This document shows, one piece after another, positions 15,216 through 24,624 of a DNA stretch of 45,711 nt (its first letter is position 1; every line of letters starts with the position of its first letter). The notes under the pieces were generated by a model. It did no database searches. It had not been told where the DNA came from and saw only the letters and a list, made by a program, of their open reading frames with translations. Position numbers and translations under genes: made by a program. Source of the stretch: an uncultured Colwellia sp. (GTDB lineage Bacteria > Pseudomonadota > Gammaproteobacteria > Enterobacterales > Alteromonadaceae); assembly GCA_913063325.1 (NCBI GenBank), contig CAJXYE010000036.1, positions 1 through 45,711 on the forward strand, written 5' to 3'.

Positions 15216-15788
15216 TTAATGAAGTACGGCACGAATAGGTAAACCTGCACAAATTTCAGCTTCAGCAATTAAAATCTCTTCTAAGCGCTGATCAACTTCT
15301 GCTTTGTCACAGTACTCATACGCTAGCTCAACAAATAAGTTCTTATGCTTTTCTTCTGATTTAGCAATGGCGACATAAAGATCTTTGTCTTTACCTTCAG
15401 GTAGCGCTTGTGAAACCAACCAGAATTTTTCATAACCTCGCGCTTCAATAACCGCAGCAACGAGTAATCTATCCATCATAAAGAAACTGGTGCCATTGCG
15501 AAACAAGGCGCGGATCTGTGTGATATATGGGTCTTTTTTATCTTGGCCTAAAGTCACGTCACGAGCGACAAGTAACTTTAATACCTGCTTAAAATGAATC
15601 AGCTCTTCAATGGCTAAATCTGTCATCGCACGAACCAACTTAGCTTTATCTGGATAATGAGATAACATCGCCATTGCCATGCCAGATGCCTTTTTCTCAG
15701 CAGCCGCGTGGTCTTGTAAAAAGCGGTCAAAGTCAGCCATAACAGCATCAACCCAGTCTTGGCCCGTGTGGTGTTTTAATTCAAACAT
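15216..15788 (-). CDS. miaE: tRNA-(ms2io6A)-hydroxylase MiaE
   Basis: 190 residues of the ferritin-like MiaE family. The di-iron ligands are visible in helical EE..H motifs: HAAAEKKASGMA, LAIEELIHFKQV and AKSEEKHKNLF. MiaE hydroxylates the isopentenyl side chain of ms2i6A37 in tRNAs reading U-starting codons, using O2. It is monocistronic and convergent with nothing. The sequence is near the usual family length. Confidence 0.92.
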   Translation of the reverse strand: MFELKHHTGQDWVDAVMADFDRFLQDHAAAEKKASGMAMAMLSHYPDKAKLVRAMTDLAIEELIHFKQVLKLLVARDVTLGQDKKDPYITQIRALFRNGTSFFMMDRLLVAAVIEARGYEKFWLVSQALPEGKDKDLYVAIAKSEEKHKNLFVELAYEYCDKAEVDQRLEEILIAEAEICAGLPIRAVLH

Positions 15789-15943
15789 ATTTACTACTCT
15801 CTAAATCTTTATTTGCTCAATTAAGGTTACTTAACGAAGTTTACTTAATAAGCGTTATTTGATGAACTTGCCGTGATTTTACCTGTGAACAGGTATTGGA
15901 ACAATATTTAATATCCCGCTTTAATGCATAATATTGATCTTGC

Positions 15944-16579
15944 TTAATAAAGCAGTTTATCAATTTTACCTTTATTAGTAGACTCTATCTTCAGCTTGTT
16001 ATGTAGCCCCTGCCAAGCTTTAACTTTACCGCCAAGATTAATTTGTTTAAAACCGCCCTCTCTCGCATTACTCTCATCAATATTAAGAAAAGCTAACATT
16101 TTCAAATAACTGTCATCATCACTTACATCTATGGTAAGTAGATCTTGTGATCTGTCTTTAAAATAATCGGCAATACCTTGCTCGTGTCGGGTATAACAGC
16201 TCTGTAAAAACTCGTCACTGTTAAGATTATCTTCGGTTAACGGCGAAAAAATCTCATTATAACAACGTTTTAAATGTGGGTTAAAACCGCCATCACTACG
16301 CTGTAAATTAACTATCATGCGCTGCAATAACTGCTTAATTGACGGCAACCAACGCTCTGGGGAGCGGGTAAGGTAAATAAACTTACTGTTAGGAAAGTGT
16401 TTATCTAGTTTTTGGTAATCACAAAAAATAGGCGTATCTGCAAGTACTTGTGCTTGGGAAAATGCTGCTTGAGTATAGGCATTATGCGCGGTTTTATAAC
16501 CCTGCTCTAACATGGCTAAGCAAACACTAGTGGTTGCGGTTCGGGGTAAACCAATGATAAATATTTTTTCTTGTAACAC
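15944..16579 (-). CDS. Sulfotransferase family protein
   Basis: 211 residues with a GTG start at 16579, preceded by AAAAGG. The longer ATG form (to 16666) would add a 29-residue hydrophobic leader and lacks a clear ribosome site. It starts with the PAPS-binding loop FIIGLPRTATTS (5'-phosphosulfate loop) and has a 3'-phosphate motif FIYLTRSPERWLPS. The family transfers sulfate from PAPS, but many bacterial members of this short type have no known substrate. It is divergent from the CoA-transferase/GNAT gene. Confidence 0.78.
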   Translation of the reverse strand: MLQEKIFIIGLPRTATTSVCLAMLEQGYKTAHNAYTQAAFSQAQVLADTPIFCDYQKLDKHFPNSKFIYLTRSPERWLPSIKQLLQRMIVNLQRSDGGFNPHLKRCYNEIFSPLTEDNLNSDEFLQSCYTRHEQGIADYFKDRSQDLLTIDVSDDDSYLKMLAFLNIDESNAREGGFKQINLGGKVKAWQGLHNKLKIESTNKGKIDKLLY

Positions 16580-16791
16580 AAATACCAAACCTTTTAATAA
16601 AGAGAGATGGAGAACAAAGCAAACTAAAGTCGCATTTAAATCAAACGTTAACCATGGTAAAAACACGCAATTATACCTTATTTACTGATATAACAAACAC
16701 ACATTTGACAGTGATCAATAAATGCCTTATTTATGGGAGCATACTGAGTATATACCTCCTATACCTAGGAAAAATTAGCCAAGGAAATTTC

Positions 16792-18660
16792 ATGACAATT
16801 CAAGACAAACAACCCAATGTTGATGGAAAAGCGGTTAAGTGGAGTGATTACTTAAAATCAGGCAATCGTATTTTTATTGGCTCAAATGCCGCCGTTCCCA
16901 ATGCATTAATAGATGATCTCATCGAACATAGCGCGGGTTTGCATGATATTGAAACGGTTCATATTTTAACGTTATCAGAAAATGTTTGGGCAAAACCTGA
17001 GCATAAAGATCTTTTTAAAGTGAATAGTTTATTCATCGGCGGTAAAAATATTAGAGAAGCAATTGCCGAAGGCCGTGGCGATTATACGCCTTGTTTTATT
17101 TCTGATGTGCCACGTTTATTTAATGAAAATAGCTTACCACTTGATGTGGCGCTTATCATGGTAAGTCCGCCTGATGAATTTGGCTATTGTTCGCTCGGCG
17201 TGAGTGTTGATATTGTTTCAGCCGCAGTCAAAGCCGCTAAATACGTTATTGCGCAAGTAAATCCTAAAATGCCACGTACTAATGGTCATAGCTTTGTACA
17301 TATAAATCAAGTTCATGCTTGGCTCAATGCAGAGCAAGACTTACCCCAAGTGAGCCCGCCTGAGGTTGACCGCCGTACAGAACAAATAGGTCAATATGTT
17401 GCCATGTTGATTGAAAATGGTGCCACCTTACAAATCGGCATAGGTAAAATTCCGGAGGCAGTTTTAAAGTATTTAGGTAATCACAAAGACTTAGGTATCC
17501 ACTCTGAAATGATATCCGATGGCATTGTTGATTTAATGGTTAAAGGGGTTATCAATAATCGTCGGAAAACTTACCATAAAGGCAAGACTGTCGCGACTTT
17601 TTGTATAGGTACTCAAAAAGTATATGACTTTGTTGACAGCAATCCACACGTGGAGTTTTATCCGTCAGAGCACATTAACTCACCAGTAAAAATCGCGAAA
17701 AATGACCACATGGTTTCTATCAATAGTGCTATTGAAGTCGACTTAACCGGTCAGGTCGTTTCAGACTCTATTGGTTACCAGTTTTACAGCGGTATTGGTG
17801 GCCAAGTTGACTTTATTCGCGGCGCATCATTGAGTAAAGGCGGCAAGCCAATTATTGCCCTCCCCTCAACAACAAAAGATGGGAAAATATCCCGTATTGT
17901 TGCACATATAACTGAAGGTGGCGGTGTGGTGACCTCTCGTGGTCATGTTTCTTATGTGGTAACTGAGTTTGGCATTGCCTCACTGCAAGGTAAGAGTATT
18001 CGAGAGCGTGCGTTAGAACTCATTAAAATTGCTCACCCTAAATTTCGTGAGCAACTACTCGCTGATGTTCGTAAACATTATTGGGTACCTGAATATCAAG
18101 AGAGTTCTCCTAGCTCGGTACCTGAGTTGGGCACTATTGAAATGAAGCGCTTTAACTTTGCCAATATAAATTATATTTTAAGGCCGTTAGCGCCGGCTGA
18201 TGAACGTAAATTACAAGAATTTTTTTATTCTCATAATAAAGAAACCTTGATGATGCGCTACAACCACCATATTACCCAAATGACCAGAGAGAAATCTTGT
18301 AACTTGGTCAGTGTTAATCAACATGTCGATCTAGCCTTGTGTTTCACCAAGAAGGATTCATTAGGCGAAGCAATACAGGCTGTTGCGCGATATTATTACA
18401 TTGAGAACATTAATAGTGGCGAAGTAGCGTTTGTGATCAAAGAAAGTTTACGCGGCCGCGGTATGGCAAGTACCTTATTAGGTGAAATGATTGCCATTGC
18501 CAAAATACGTAAGCTTGATAGCTTAGTAGCCTGTGTAAGAAGTGATAATGCCTCAATGTTGAAGGTATTTGAAAAATCAGGCTTTGTACGACAACCGAGT
18601 GAAGATTTTGATGAAGTAAGTTTAAAACTTCCTTTGACTGAAATAGCCGCAGAGAGTTAA
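16792..18660 (+). CDS. Acetyl-CoA hydrolase/transferase fused to a GNAT domain
   Basis: 622 residues from the ATG at 16792 (AAGGA just upstream); the in-frame extension to 16654 is unlikely. Residues about 10-435 are a class I CoA-transferase of the acetyl-CoA hydrolase/4-hydroxybutyrate CoA-transferase type. They include GIGKIPEAVL, the catalytic Glu239 in HSEMISDG, and GGQVDFIRGA. After a short linker, residues about 458-612 form a GNAT acyltransferase (YILRPLAPADERKL, the CoA loop RGRGMAS, and VRSDNASMLKVFEKSGF). The first part would exchange CoA between acids; the second would acylate an amine, possibly a protein lysine, from acyl-CoA. The next gene is a deacetylase. The fusion is real in the sequence: no stop or frameshift interrupts it. 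Confidence 0.9.
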   Translation: MTIQDKQPNVDGKAVKWSDYLKSGNRIFIGSNAAVPNALIDDLIEHSAGLHDIETVHILTLSENVWAKPEHKDLFKVNSLFIGGKNIREAIAEGRGDYTPCFISDVPRLFNENSLPLDVALIMVSPPDEFGYCSLGVSVDIVSAAVKAAKYVIAQVNPKMPRTNGHSFVHINQVHAWLNAEQDLPQVSPPEVDRRTEQIGQYVAMLIENGATLQIGIGKIPEAVLKYLGNHKDLGIHSEMISDGIVDLMVKGVINNRRKTYHKGKTVATFCIGTQKVYDFVDSNPHVEFYPSEHINSPVKIAKNDHMVSINSAIEVDLTGQVVSDSIGYQFYSGIGGQVDFIRGASLSKGGKPIIALPSTTKDGKISRIVAHITEGGGVVTSRGHVSYVVTEFGIASLQGKSIRERALELIKIAHPKFREQLLADVRKHYWVPEYQESSPSSVPELGTIEMKRFNFANINYILRPLAPADERKLQEFFYSHNKETLMMRYNHHITQMTREKSCNLVSVNQHVDLALCFTKKDSLGEAIQAVARYYYIENINSGEVAFVIKESLRGRGMASTLLGEMIAIAKIRKLDSLVACVRSDNASMLKVFEKSGFVRQPSEDFDEVSLKLPLTEIAAES

Positions 18661-18859
18661 CTGCTTCTATTTAATATATAAGCTTTTAAGCGACTTGAAT
18701 ATCCAGTGACTGTTTAGCTTTAAGCACTATGGTACAAGTAAAAGGAAATGGCACGGAGTTGACCTCTTTTAAAGAAAAGTTCAATGAGTACCTTTGACGC
18801 TTTAATTGTGTCATAGCGCAACAAGATAAATAGTCACTAACAATATAAAGAGAATTATT

Positions 18860-19813
18860 ATGCCAGTTGGAATAATAGGCCACTATAAGTGTGGCGAACA
18901 TGACATGGGTGATCATCACCCTGAAAATGGTAAACGCTTAACCGCTATTTCAGACCAATTAATTCGTAGTGGTTTAGATTATGTAGTCCGTCAATTTGAC
19001 TCAAAACCTATCGATAGAGGCTTACTGTCTTTAGCGCACACACAAAAACATATTGATTTTGTTTTTGATAATGCGCCAGCTGAGGGAGAAGATAACTTTA
19101 CGGTTGGTGAAGATTCAGTAATGAATGCAAAAACCCTCACCTCTATTTTGTATTCTGCTGGCGCTGCTGTTGATGCTGTTGATTTGGTGATGGAGGGTAC
19201 GCTAGGCTCTGCATTTTGTGCAACAAGACCCCCGGGACATCATGCTGAGCATGATAAAGGTATGGGCTTTTGTTTTTTCAATAATGTCGCTATTGCTGCC
19301 GCTTATGCAAAACAAAAATATGGGGTAAAACGTGTCGCCATAGTCGACTTTGATGTGCATCACGGCAATGGTACTGAAGACATTATAACCAACCATTTTA
19401 ATGCCTCGCCTGAAGATGACAAAGGTTACTTGTTTTGCTCGAGTTATCAGTATCCTTTGTACCCATTTGAAATAGAAGAGAGTGATACACCACCCATTAT
19501 TAATGTACCACTGGCAGCTACGACAAAAGGTGAACAGTTCCGCGAAAAAATTACCGCACACTGGTTACCTGCTTTGCATAAGTTTAAACCTGAATTGATC
19601 CTTATTTCAGCAGGTTTTGATGCACATATTGAAGATGATATGTCACAGGTTAGCTTAACTGAAGCTGATTATCGCTGGGTAACTGATGAACTTAAAATAA
19701 TTGCCACTGAGTATGGTGAAGGTCGTATCGTTTCAGTACTTGAAGGGGGTTATGCACCTAGTGCTTTAGGTCGTAGTGTTGTTGCACATATTAATGGCTT
19801 GATCGGTAACTAA
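18860..19813 (+). CDS. Histone-deacetylase-family (class II, AcuC/HDAH-like) amidohydrolase
   Basis: 317 residues with the HDAC signatures RPPGHHAE (His127, His128), VDFDVHHGNGT (zinc ligands Asp165 and His167) and SAGFDAH (zinc ligand Asp254), plus LEGGY near the end with the Tyr that stabilises the oxyanion. All catalytic residues are present. It removes acetyl or other acyl groups from lysines or small amides. It lies about 200 bp after the CoA-transferase/GNAT gene on the same strand and may reverse that enzyme's modification, as AcuC does for AcuA; this is inference. AGAG precedes the ATG. Confidence 0.92.
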   Translation: MPVGIIGHYKCGEHDMGDHHPENGKRLTAISDQLIRSGLDYVVRQFDSKPIDRGLLSLAHTQKHIDFVFDNAPAEGEDNFTVGEDSVMNAKTLTSILYSAGAAVDAVDLVMEGTLGSAFCATRPPGHHAEHDKGMGFCFFNNVAIAAAYAKQKYGVKRVAIVDFDVHHGNGTEDIITNHFNASPEDDKGYLFCSSYQYPLYPFEIEESDTPPIINVPLAATTKGEQFREKITAHWLPALHKFKPELILISAGFDAHIEDDMSQVSLTEADYRWVTDELKIIATEYGEGRIVSVLEGGYAPSALGRSVVAHINGLIGN

Positions 19814-19848
19814 TCATCAACCGGTTGATTTCAACTCAAAGAGATTAC

Positions 19849-19884
19849 AAAAAAACCAGCAACAGATATTGTTGCTGGTTTTTT
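19849..19884. terminator. Bidirectional terminator
   Basis: A perfect stem AACCAGCAAC with GTTGCTGGTT, flanked by an A-run and a T-run, with a seven-base loop. It lies between the convergent deacetylase gene and the outer-membrane barrel gene. Confidence 0.85.
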
Positions 19885-19952
19885 AATTTATTATGACTGG
19901 TAATCATTCATTAAAAAGTAAACTGTTAACTGCTGTCGATTCAACGAATGAA

Positions 19953-21188
19953 TTAAAAATACCAAGCTGCTGATAGCTGTGCATGATCATCATTGCTTAA
20001 GGTGTACAGTAAATCGTTTTCGTCATTACTTTGTAACAACCGAACATCAAAAGTGACAATAAAGTTATCACCAAAGCGGCGATTAGCTTCAATGAGAAAA
20101 CTAAAAGCATTGTGGTCTAAATCACTACCAAACCCCATTAGTAATTCACTACTTTGCATGTCATTAAAAGCTAACCTTGCGCCAACAAATAAATCATTTT
20201 GCATTAATGAGCCTTGCGCGCCAAGTGCCACTTCGCCACGAGAATCCCAACTATGCTCCATCAATAAGCCTAAGTCGATATTCGATTCAAACACGCCAAC
20301 AAAACTGTATTCAAAACCCGCTTGTGTGGCCCAAAAATCTTCAAGTGTTGTACTGCGATGTATACCTTCAAACTTCCATAGCCAATCACCTAATGTTGCT
20401 TGCACATCAACACCAAGTTGATCCATTTGGCTATAGTATTGTTGCAAGGTTGGTTGCAAAGTATCCTGTGACGATGGAGTTAAATAAGCTTCTCGGTTGG
20501 TACCATGAAACCAATAGGCGCCTAAATCATAATCACCGATACTATGAGCCCAGCGTAAAGCGAGATCAAGATGTTGTTGCCCCGCTGAAGATTCGTAATT
20601 GACGTTATCTTCATCGACAACAAAAGGTCCACGTAAGCGCCCTTCTTCACCGGCATAGGTTCTCTCACGAAAACCAGGCAGTAAAAACACATCAACAATG
20701 CCCCAATCATTAACCATTGATAAATTTACCATTTGCTGACCTAGTTTGTCTTCACCATCAAAATCTTCAACACCATCCGTTTGATTAATAACATCAACCA
20801 AATGTTGAAACTCGGTGACGCCCCAAAACTCTTTACGAATGCCTAAACGTAATTCCCAATCGTCACTGGCATGGATATAAGCCAACTCTCGAATATCGCC
20901 ATGAGTTCGTTGCTTATCGTGGCTATCAACGCGATAAAAAGGTGTGAAAATAATACTATCGTCACCGTTATTCCACTGCCAGTAAAGCTCTGGTTCAACA
21001 GATAAGGACGTTTGACTATGATCTAATTGCTCTGGATAAAGCGCCTCTTCAAAGAAGTAACGCTGCTCAAGGGCAATGTTGCCAGATGCTTCAAACTCAA
21101 CACCACCTGCAAAGGCAATATTACTAAGTAATAAACTAGTACCTACAGCTATTGCCGAAAGTGAGCTTGTTAATTTTTTAGTCAACAT
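19953..21188 (-). CDS. Outer-membrane beta-barrel protein of the MMPL export cluster
   Basis: 411 residues with a signal peptide (about 1-27, ending NIAFA). Many alternating amphipathic strands, rich in Trp, Tyr and Asp, follow (for example WELRLGIRKEFWGVTEF, YDLGAYWFHG). It ends in AAWYF, a C-terminal Phe typical of BAM-inserted barrels. It resembles DUF1302/alginate-export-like porins, but I cannot name a family with certainty. It is the last gene of the operon, four bases after the LolA-like gene. Its context suggests the outer-membrane end of an export route. Confidence 0.72.
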   Translation of the reverse strand: MLTKKLTSSLSAIAVGTSLLLSNIAFAGGVEFEASGNIALEQRYFFEEALYPEQLDHSQTSLSVEPELYWQWNNGDDSIIFTPFYRVDSHDKQRTHGDIRELAYIHASDDWELRLGIRKEFWGVTEFQHLVDVINQTDGVEDFDGEDKLGQQMVNLSMVNDWGIVDVFLLPGFRERTYAGEEGRLRGPFVVDEDNVNYESSAGQQHLDLALRWAHSIGDYDLGAYWFHGTNREAYLTPSSQDTLQPTLQQYYSQMDQLGVDVQATLGDWLWKFEGIHRSTTLEDFWATQAGFEYSFVGVFESNIDLGLLMEHSWDSRGEVALGAQGSLMQNDLFVGARLAFNDMQSSELLMGFGSDLDHNAFSFLIEANRRFGDNFIVTFDVRLLQSNDENDLLYTLSNDDHAQLSAAWYF

Positions 21189-21192
21189 TTGC

Positions 21193-22002
21193 TTAACGTG
21201 CTCGTTTCAATGAATTACGGTTAAAGTCACTATCACTTAATCCGGTTTTAAAGTTGTAGTTAGCCCACTTTAATTCTGTACTCTTGCCGTTTTGGTGATT
21301 AATCATTTCTTGATTATCTGCGCGCCAGTGCTTAGACAAGTACTGTTTATAATCACTAAAGGTTAAGGTTTTAAGTAATGAGTCTTTACGGTCATAAAAA
21401 TCAATTTTATGAGCAAGGTATTCTTTGGTATCTATCCAAACAACGCGGCGAGTGTAGCCCGAATTTTCATCAACTGGGTATTGCTCAACTTTAAAGTTAG
21501 TCACACCATTAAGCTCATCTACACCTAAATACTTATAAGTATATTTTTCTACTTCAAACGAGCTTAAATCTTCAAAAGCAAACTCAGAGCCCATAAATGG
21601 ACCTGATTTATTACGTGAAGAAATACGTTTAACACGTTTTAATGCCGGTAAAAACAACCATTGGTCATCGGCCTCTACTGGATGTGAGAAACTCAAAAAA
21701 GCAGTGCCTTTTACATCACGAGGTTTATTAAAAATAGTTAAACTTTTATCGCCATCATTAAGAACTTCTAATGATTTCATTTTAATTTCACGAGTACTTT
21801 CTTGACCTTGTTTGTTACGTAACAACATCAACATATCAGCAGTACTATCTTGCCAGCCTAGGTCGCGTTTTTTAGATTCCAATGAGATATCTAAACCTTT
21901 TTGCTCTTCTGCACTTAGCGCAAAAGAGTTGCTTGAAACAGCCATTAAACTCAGCGAACTTAGCGCTAATACGGCGCTCATTAGTATTTTCTTAGTTAAC
22001 AT
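21193..22002 (-). CDS. Periplasmic LolA-like protein (outer membrane lipoprotein-sorting family)
   Basis: 269 residues with a signal peptide (about 1-28, ending SNSFA). The sequence has the pattern of the LolA_like/COG2834 group found next to MMPL transporters: MKSLEVLNDGDKSL, GTAFLSFSH, DDQWLFLPALKRVKRISS, the GPFMGSEFAFEDLS block, and YTRRVVWIDTKEYLAHKIDFYD. These proteins have a half-open beta-barrel that can hold an acyl chain. It sits between the MMPL gene and the barrel gene, so it probably carries a lipid across the periplasm. The substrate is unknown. It is not the core LolA, which is at 37021-37743. Confidence 0.8.
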   Translation of the reverse strand: MLTKKILMSAVLALSSLSLMAVSSNSFALSAEEQKGLDISLESKKRDLGWQDSTADMLMLLRNKQGQESTREIKMKSLEVLNDGDKSLTIFNKPRDVKGTAFLSFSHPVEADDQWLFLPALKRVKRISSRNKSGPFMGSEFAFEDLSSFEVEKYTYKYLGVDELNGVTNFKVEQYPVDENSGYTRRVVWIDTKEYLAHKIDFYDRKDSLLKTLTFSDYKQYLSKHWRADNQEMINHQNGKSTELKWANYNFKTGLSDSDFNRNSLKRAR

Positions 22003-22034
22003 GTAAAATCCTTATAAATTCTTTAATTCACTAA

Positions 22035-22079
22035 CCATTTATTGAATGAACTCATTAAATTACACCATTCAATAAATGG
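22035..22079. repeat. Perfect 14-bp inverted repeat between the MMPL and LolA-like genes
   Basis: CCATTTATTGAATG (22035-22048) and CATTCAATAAATGG (22066-22079) with a 17-base loop. It could be an RNA hairpin that adjusts expression within the operon, or an operator. Confidence 0.7.
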
Positions 22080-22105
22080 GTTAATATTTTTACAAACTTT
22101 TTAAT

Positions 22106-22137
22106 AAATGAAGTTAACTTAACGGCTAACTTCATTT
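22106..22137 (-). terminator. Hairpin directly after the MMPL gene
   Basis: AAATGAAGTTA with TAACTTCATTT, an 11-bp perfect stem with a 10-base loop. The run after it on the minus strand is ATTAAAAAG, not a T-tract, so it is more likely a partial terminator or stabilising structure. Confidence 0.45.
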
Positions 22138-22157
22138 AGTCAGTACCAAGTGAGCAA

Positions 22158-24506
22158 TTACGCCACTTCTACATTTTTTCTACTTGCTGAATCCGACATA
22201 ACATCATCATTGGCTGCAGCAACATTTTTACGTTTATCTAACAGCATCAATAACGGTGGCAAGAATAAAAAGTCGACAATAAGTGCGATGAAAATGGTAA
22301 GTGCTGTTAAGAAGCCCATATCAGCATTCATTTTAAATGATGATTGTGCCAATACCGCAAAGCCTGCAACTAATACAAAGGTAGTTACCCATAATGCGCG
22401 TCCTACATTATCAAACGCATAATGTACGGCTTCTTTGGGACTAGCATCTTTATCACGTCGAGCATGCAGGTATTTACTTAAAAAGTGCACGGTATCATCA
22501 ACAACAATACCTAAGGTCATGCCGATAACAACCGAAAGACCTAAACCAACTTGTGCGCTAAGTAAGCCCCAAAGACCAAAAGCAATAGCTGCAGGTGCTA
22601 AGTTTGGTAATAAACTGATAAGTCCAAAACGCCAGCTTTTCAAGGCTACACCTAACAAGATAGAAATTAAGATGAGTGCCAGTGTTGTGCCAATAAGCAT
22701 GCTAATAATATTACGTTGGCCAATATGGGCAAACATCAAACTTGGGCTAGCAAAATCAACTTCGTATTGTGGTGCATGTTTGGCAAACCATTCAATCATG
22801 TCTGCTTCAACATTAATCAGCTCATTACTGGTCATGTTTTTAAAAGTCGCGACAATTCTTGATGAAGATTTATCAACGTCTAATTGGTTATTTAAATCTA
22901 AGCCATAAGGTAGTGACATTTCATACAATAATAAGTATTGCGCCGACATTTCCTGGCTGTCGGGTAATTTGTACCAGTTAGGATCATCACCATGCATATT
23001 CTTATTCAAACGCTTTAAGGTATCAGTAATGGTATTTACATGATCCGTTTCAGGACGAGCACGTAACCAGTCACTAAAATCGCTGACGCTGTGTAAATAT
23101 GTTGGATTATTAATACCGCTCGATTCACCTGTTTTAACCGAGATTTCAACTACCATCATGCCAGATAAGTTTTCTTGCATGTAATCAGTTGCTGTACGGT
23201 ATGGCACTGTTTCGTCAAAGTATTTCACAAAATCATCATTAAGCTCATTGTTTGGAATGAACATAACTGAAGCGATAATGAATACACTGGTTAAAGGTAA
23301 TAAGGCCTTACGTTTGGCAATAACAAAGTCTGCCAATTTTGACATAATGTCTTTTTTACTTTCAGACTGTTTTTTCACCCGTACAGGTAAAACCGTTAGC
23401 AATGCAGGGAAAATCGTGACTGAAAAAACAAAAGCTAACATAACGCCAATAGCCACTAAGTTACCTAAGTCTCTAAATGGTGGTGAGTCAGAAAAGTTCA
23501 TGCTCAAAAAGCCGATAGCTGTGGTAATACTGGTTAAGAAAATAGGCTGTAAATTGATTTTGACACTACGAGCAATAGCGGTACGTTTATCAGCGCCTTG
23601 GCGCATTTCATAAAACATCGATGTGAGTATATGAATACAATCGGCTACAGCTAAGGTCATTATCATCGTTGGCGCTGATGATGATGGCCCTGTCAAATAG
23701 AACCCCAACCAACCGGCTAGACCCATGGTAGTAACAATACTCATAATAATAACAAGTACAGTAGAAATGGTACCGGTAATGGTTCTAAGTAAGAGTCCTA
23801 TAGTAATAACAACAACAAGAAACATTAACGGAATAAGTGTTGCACCATCGTCTAATGAAGCTTCACCAAATGAGGTGTTCATCATGATCATGCCTGACAA
23901 ATGCACTTCAACACCCGGATTTTGTTCTAAAAATTTCGCTTTAATAGCACGGACGCTGGTAGCGACTTCTGGCGTTTCTGCCATCGGGTCAACACCCGGT
24001 AACTGCACAGTAACGTTAACAACAGAAACATGGCCAGTTTTAGAGATAATCTTATTAACCAGCAAAGGCTCACTAATGGCAATTTGTTTGATTTTATCAA
24101 GTTTGTCACTGGTTAAGTTCTTAGTCGACATAACAAGATCTTCAACGATCATGTCATCTTCTTCAGCATAGGTATATTGGAAGTTAGTGACTGAATCAAC
24201 CCGTGTTGAATAAGGCACCTGCCAACTTGCTTTGGTTAATGCCTTTAGCGCCGCTAAATGCTCAGCGGTAAAAACATTACCGTCTTTTGGTACCACAACA
24301 AAAGAGACATTGTCACTTTTGGCGTAGACTTTTTGCATAGATTCAAAAGCAGTTAATTGCGGGTTTTCTTCACTAAAAAACACACGATAGTCATTTTTAA
24401 ATTCTAATTTTTGCGCTCCTATACCAGCTACCATGGCGAAAGTAATACAAACCAGTATTACCCAAAATGGATTTTTACCGACAAAATTGTAGAGTTTGTC
24501 TCTCAT
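22158..24506 (-). CDS. MMPL/RND-superfamily transporter
   Basis: 782 residues arranged as two repeats. Each has one membrane helix (about 14-31 and 396-415), a large periplasmic loop (about 35-222 and 416-610) and five further helices (about 225-375 and 615-770). The helix IMTLAVADCIHILTSMF and its C-terminal equivalent MTLGIVVDDTVHFLSKYL carry the Asp residues expected for proton coupling. MMPL proteins move lipids or hydrophobic molecules driven by proton motive force. It is followed by LolA-like and barrel genes and preceded by tetR. An operator palindrome lies 50 bp upstream of the start. The C-terminal tail is short and Ala-rich. Confidence 0.9.
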   Translation of the reverse strand: MRDKLYNFVGKNPFWVILVCITFAMVAGIGAQKLEFKNDYRVFFSEENPQLTAFESMQKVYAKSDNVSFVVVPKDGNVFTAEHLAALKALTKASWQVPYSTRVDSVTNFQYTYAEEDDMIVEDLVMSTKNLTSDKLDKIKQIAISEPLLVNKIISKTGHVSVVNVTVQLPGVDPMAETPEVATSVRAIKAKFLEQNPGVEVHLSGMIMMNTSFGEASLDDGATLIPLMFLVVVITIGLLLRTITGTISTVLVIIMSIVTTMGLAGWLGFYLTGPSSSAPTMIMTLAVADCIHILTSMFYEMRQGADKRTAIARSVKINLQPIFLTSITTAIGFLSMNFSDSPPFRDLGNLVAIGVMLAFVFSVTIFPALLTVLPVRVKKQSESKKDIMSKLADFVIAKRKALLPLTSVFIIASVMFIPNNELNDDFVKYFDETVPYRTATDYMQENLSGMMVVEISVKTGESSGINNPTYLHSVSDFSDWLRARPETDHVNTITDTLKRLNKNMHGDDPNWYKLPDSQEMSAQYLLLYEMSLPYGLDLNNQLDVDKSSSRIVATFKNMTSNELINVEADMIEWFAKHAPQYEVDFASPSLMFAHIGQRNIISMLIGTTLALILISILLGVALKSWRFGLISLLPNLAPAAIAFGLWGLLSAQVGLGLSVVIGMTLGIVVDDTVHFLSKYLHARRDKDASPKEAVHYAFDNVGRALWVTTFVLVAGFAVLAQSSFKMNADMGFLTALTIFIALIVDFLFLPPLLMLLDKRKNVAAANDDVMSDSASRKNVEVA

Positions 24507-24555
24507 TGTTAAGCTCCTTGCTTTAAAAAATTATCTTCGTAAAGAAGTTTTATAG

Positions 24556-24570
24556 GTGACGAAACGTCAC
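24556..24570. promoter_or_regulatory. TetR operator upstream of the MMPL gene
   Basis: GTGACGAAACGTCAC, a perfect 6-bp-arm palindrome. The same 15 bases occur upstream of the tetR gene (25400-25414), and a related copy adjoins it (25414-25428). Confidence 0.75.
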
Positions 24571-24624
24571 TTTATATTTCAAAAAAATACGGTGTTAACC
24601 GCACTTTTATTAACCATTGAAGGC

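Noticed and set aside
18686..18919. 77-codon minus-strand ORF between the GNAT fusion and the deacetylase
   Set aside because: It overlaps the start of the clearly real deacetylase gene and has no ribosome site.
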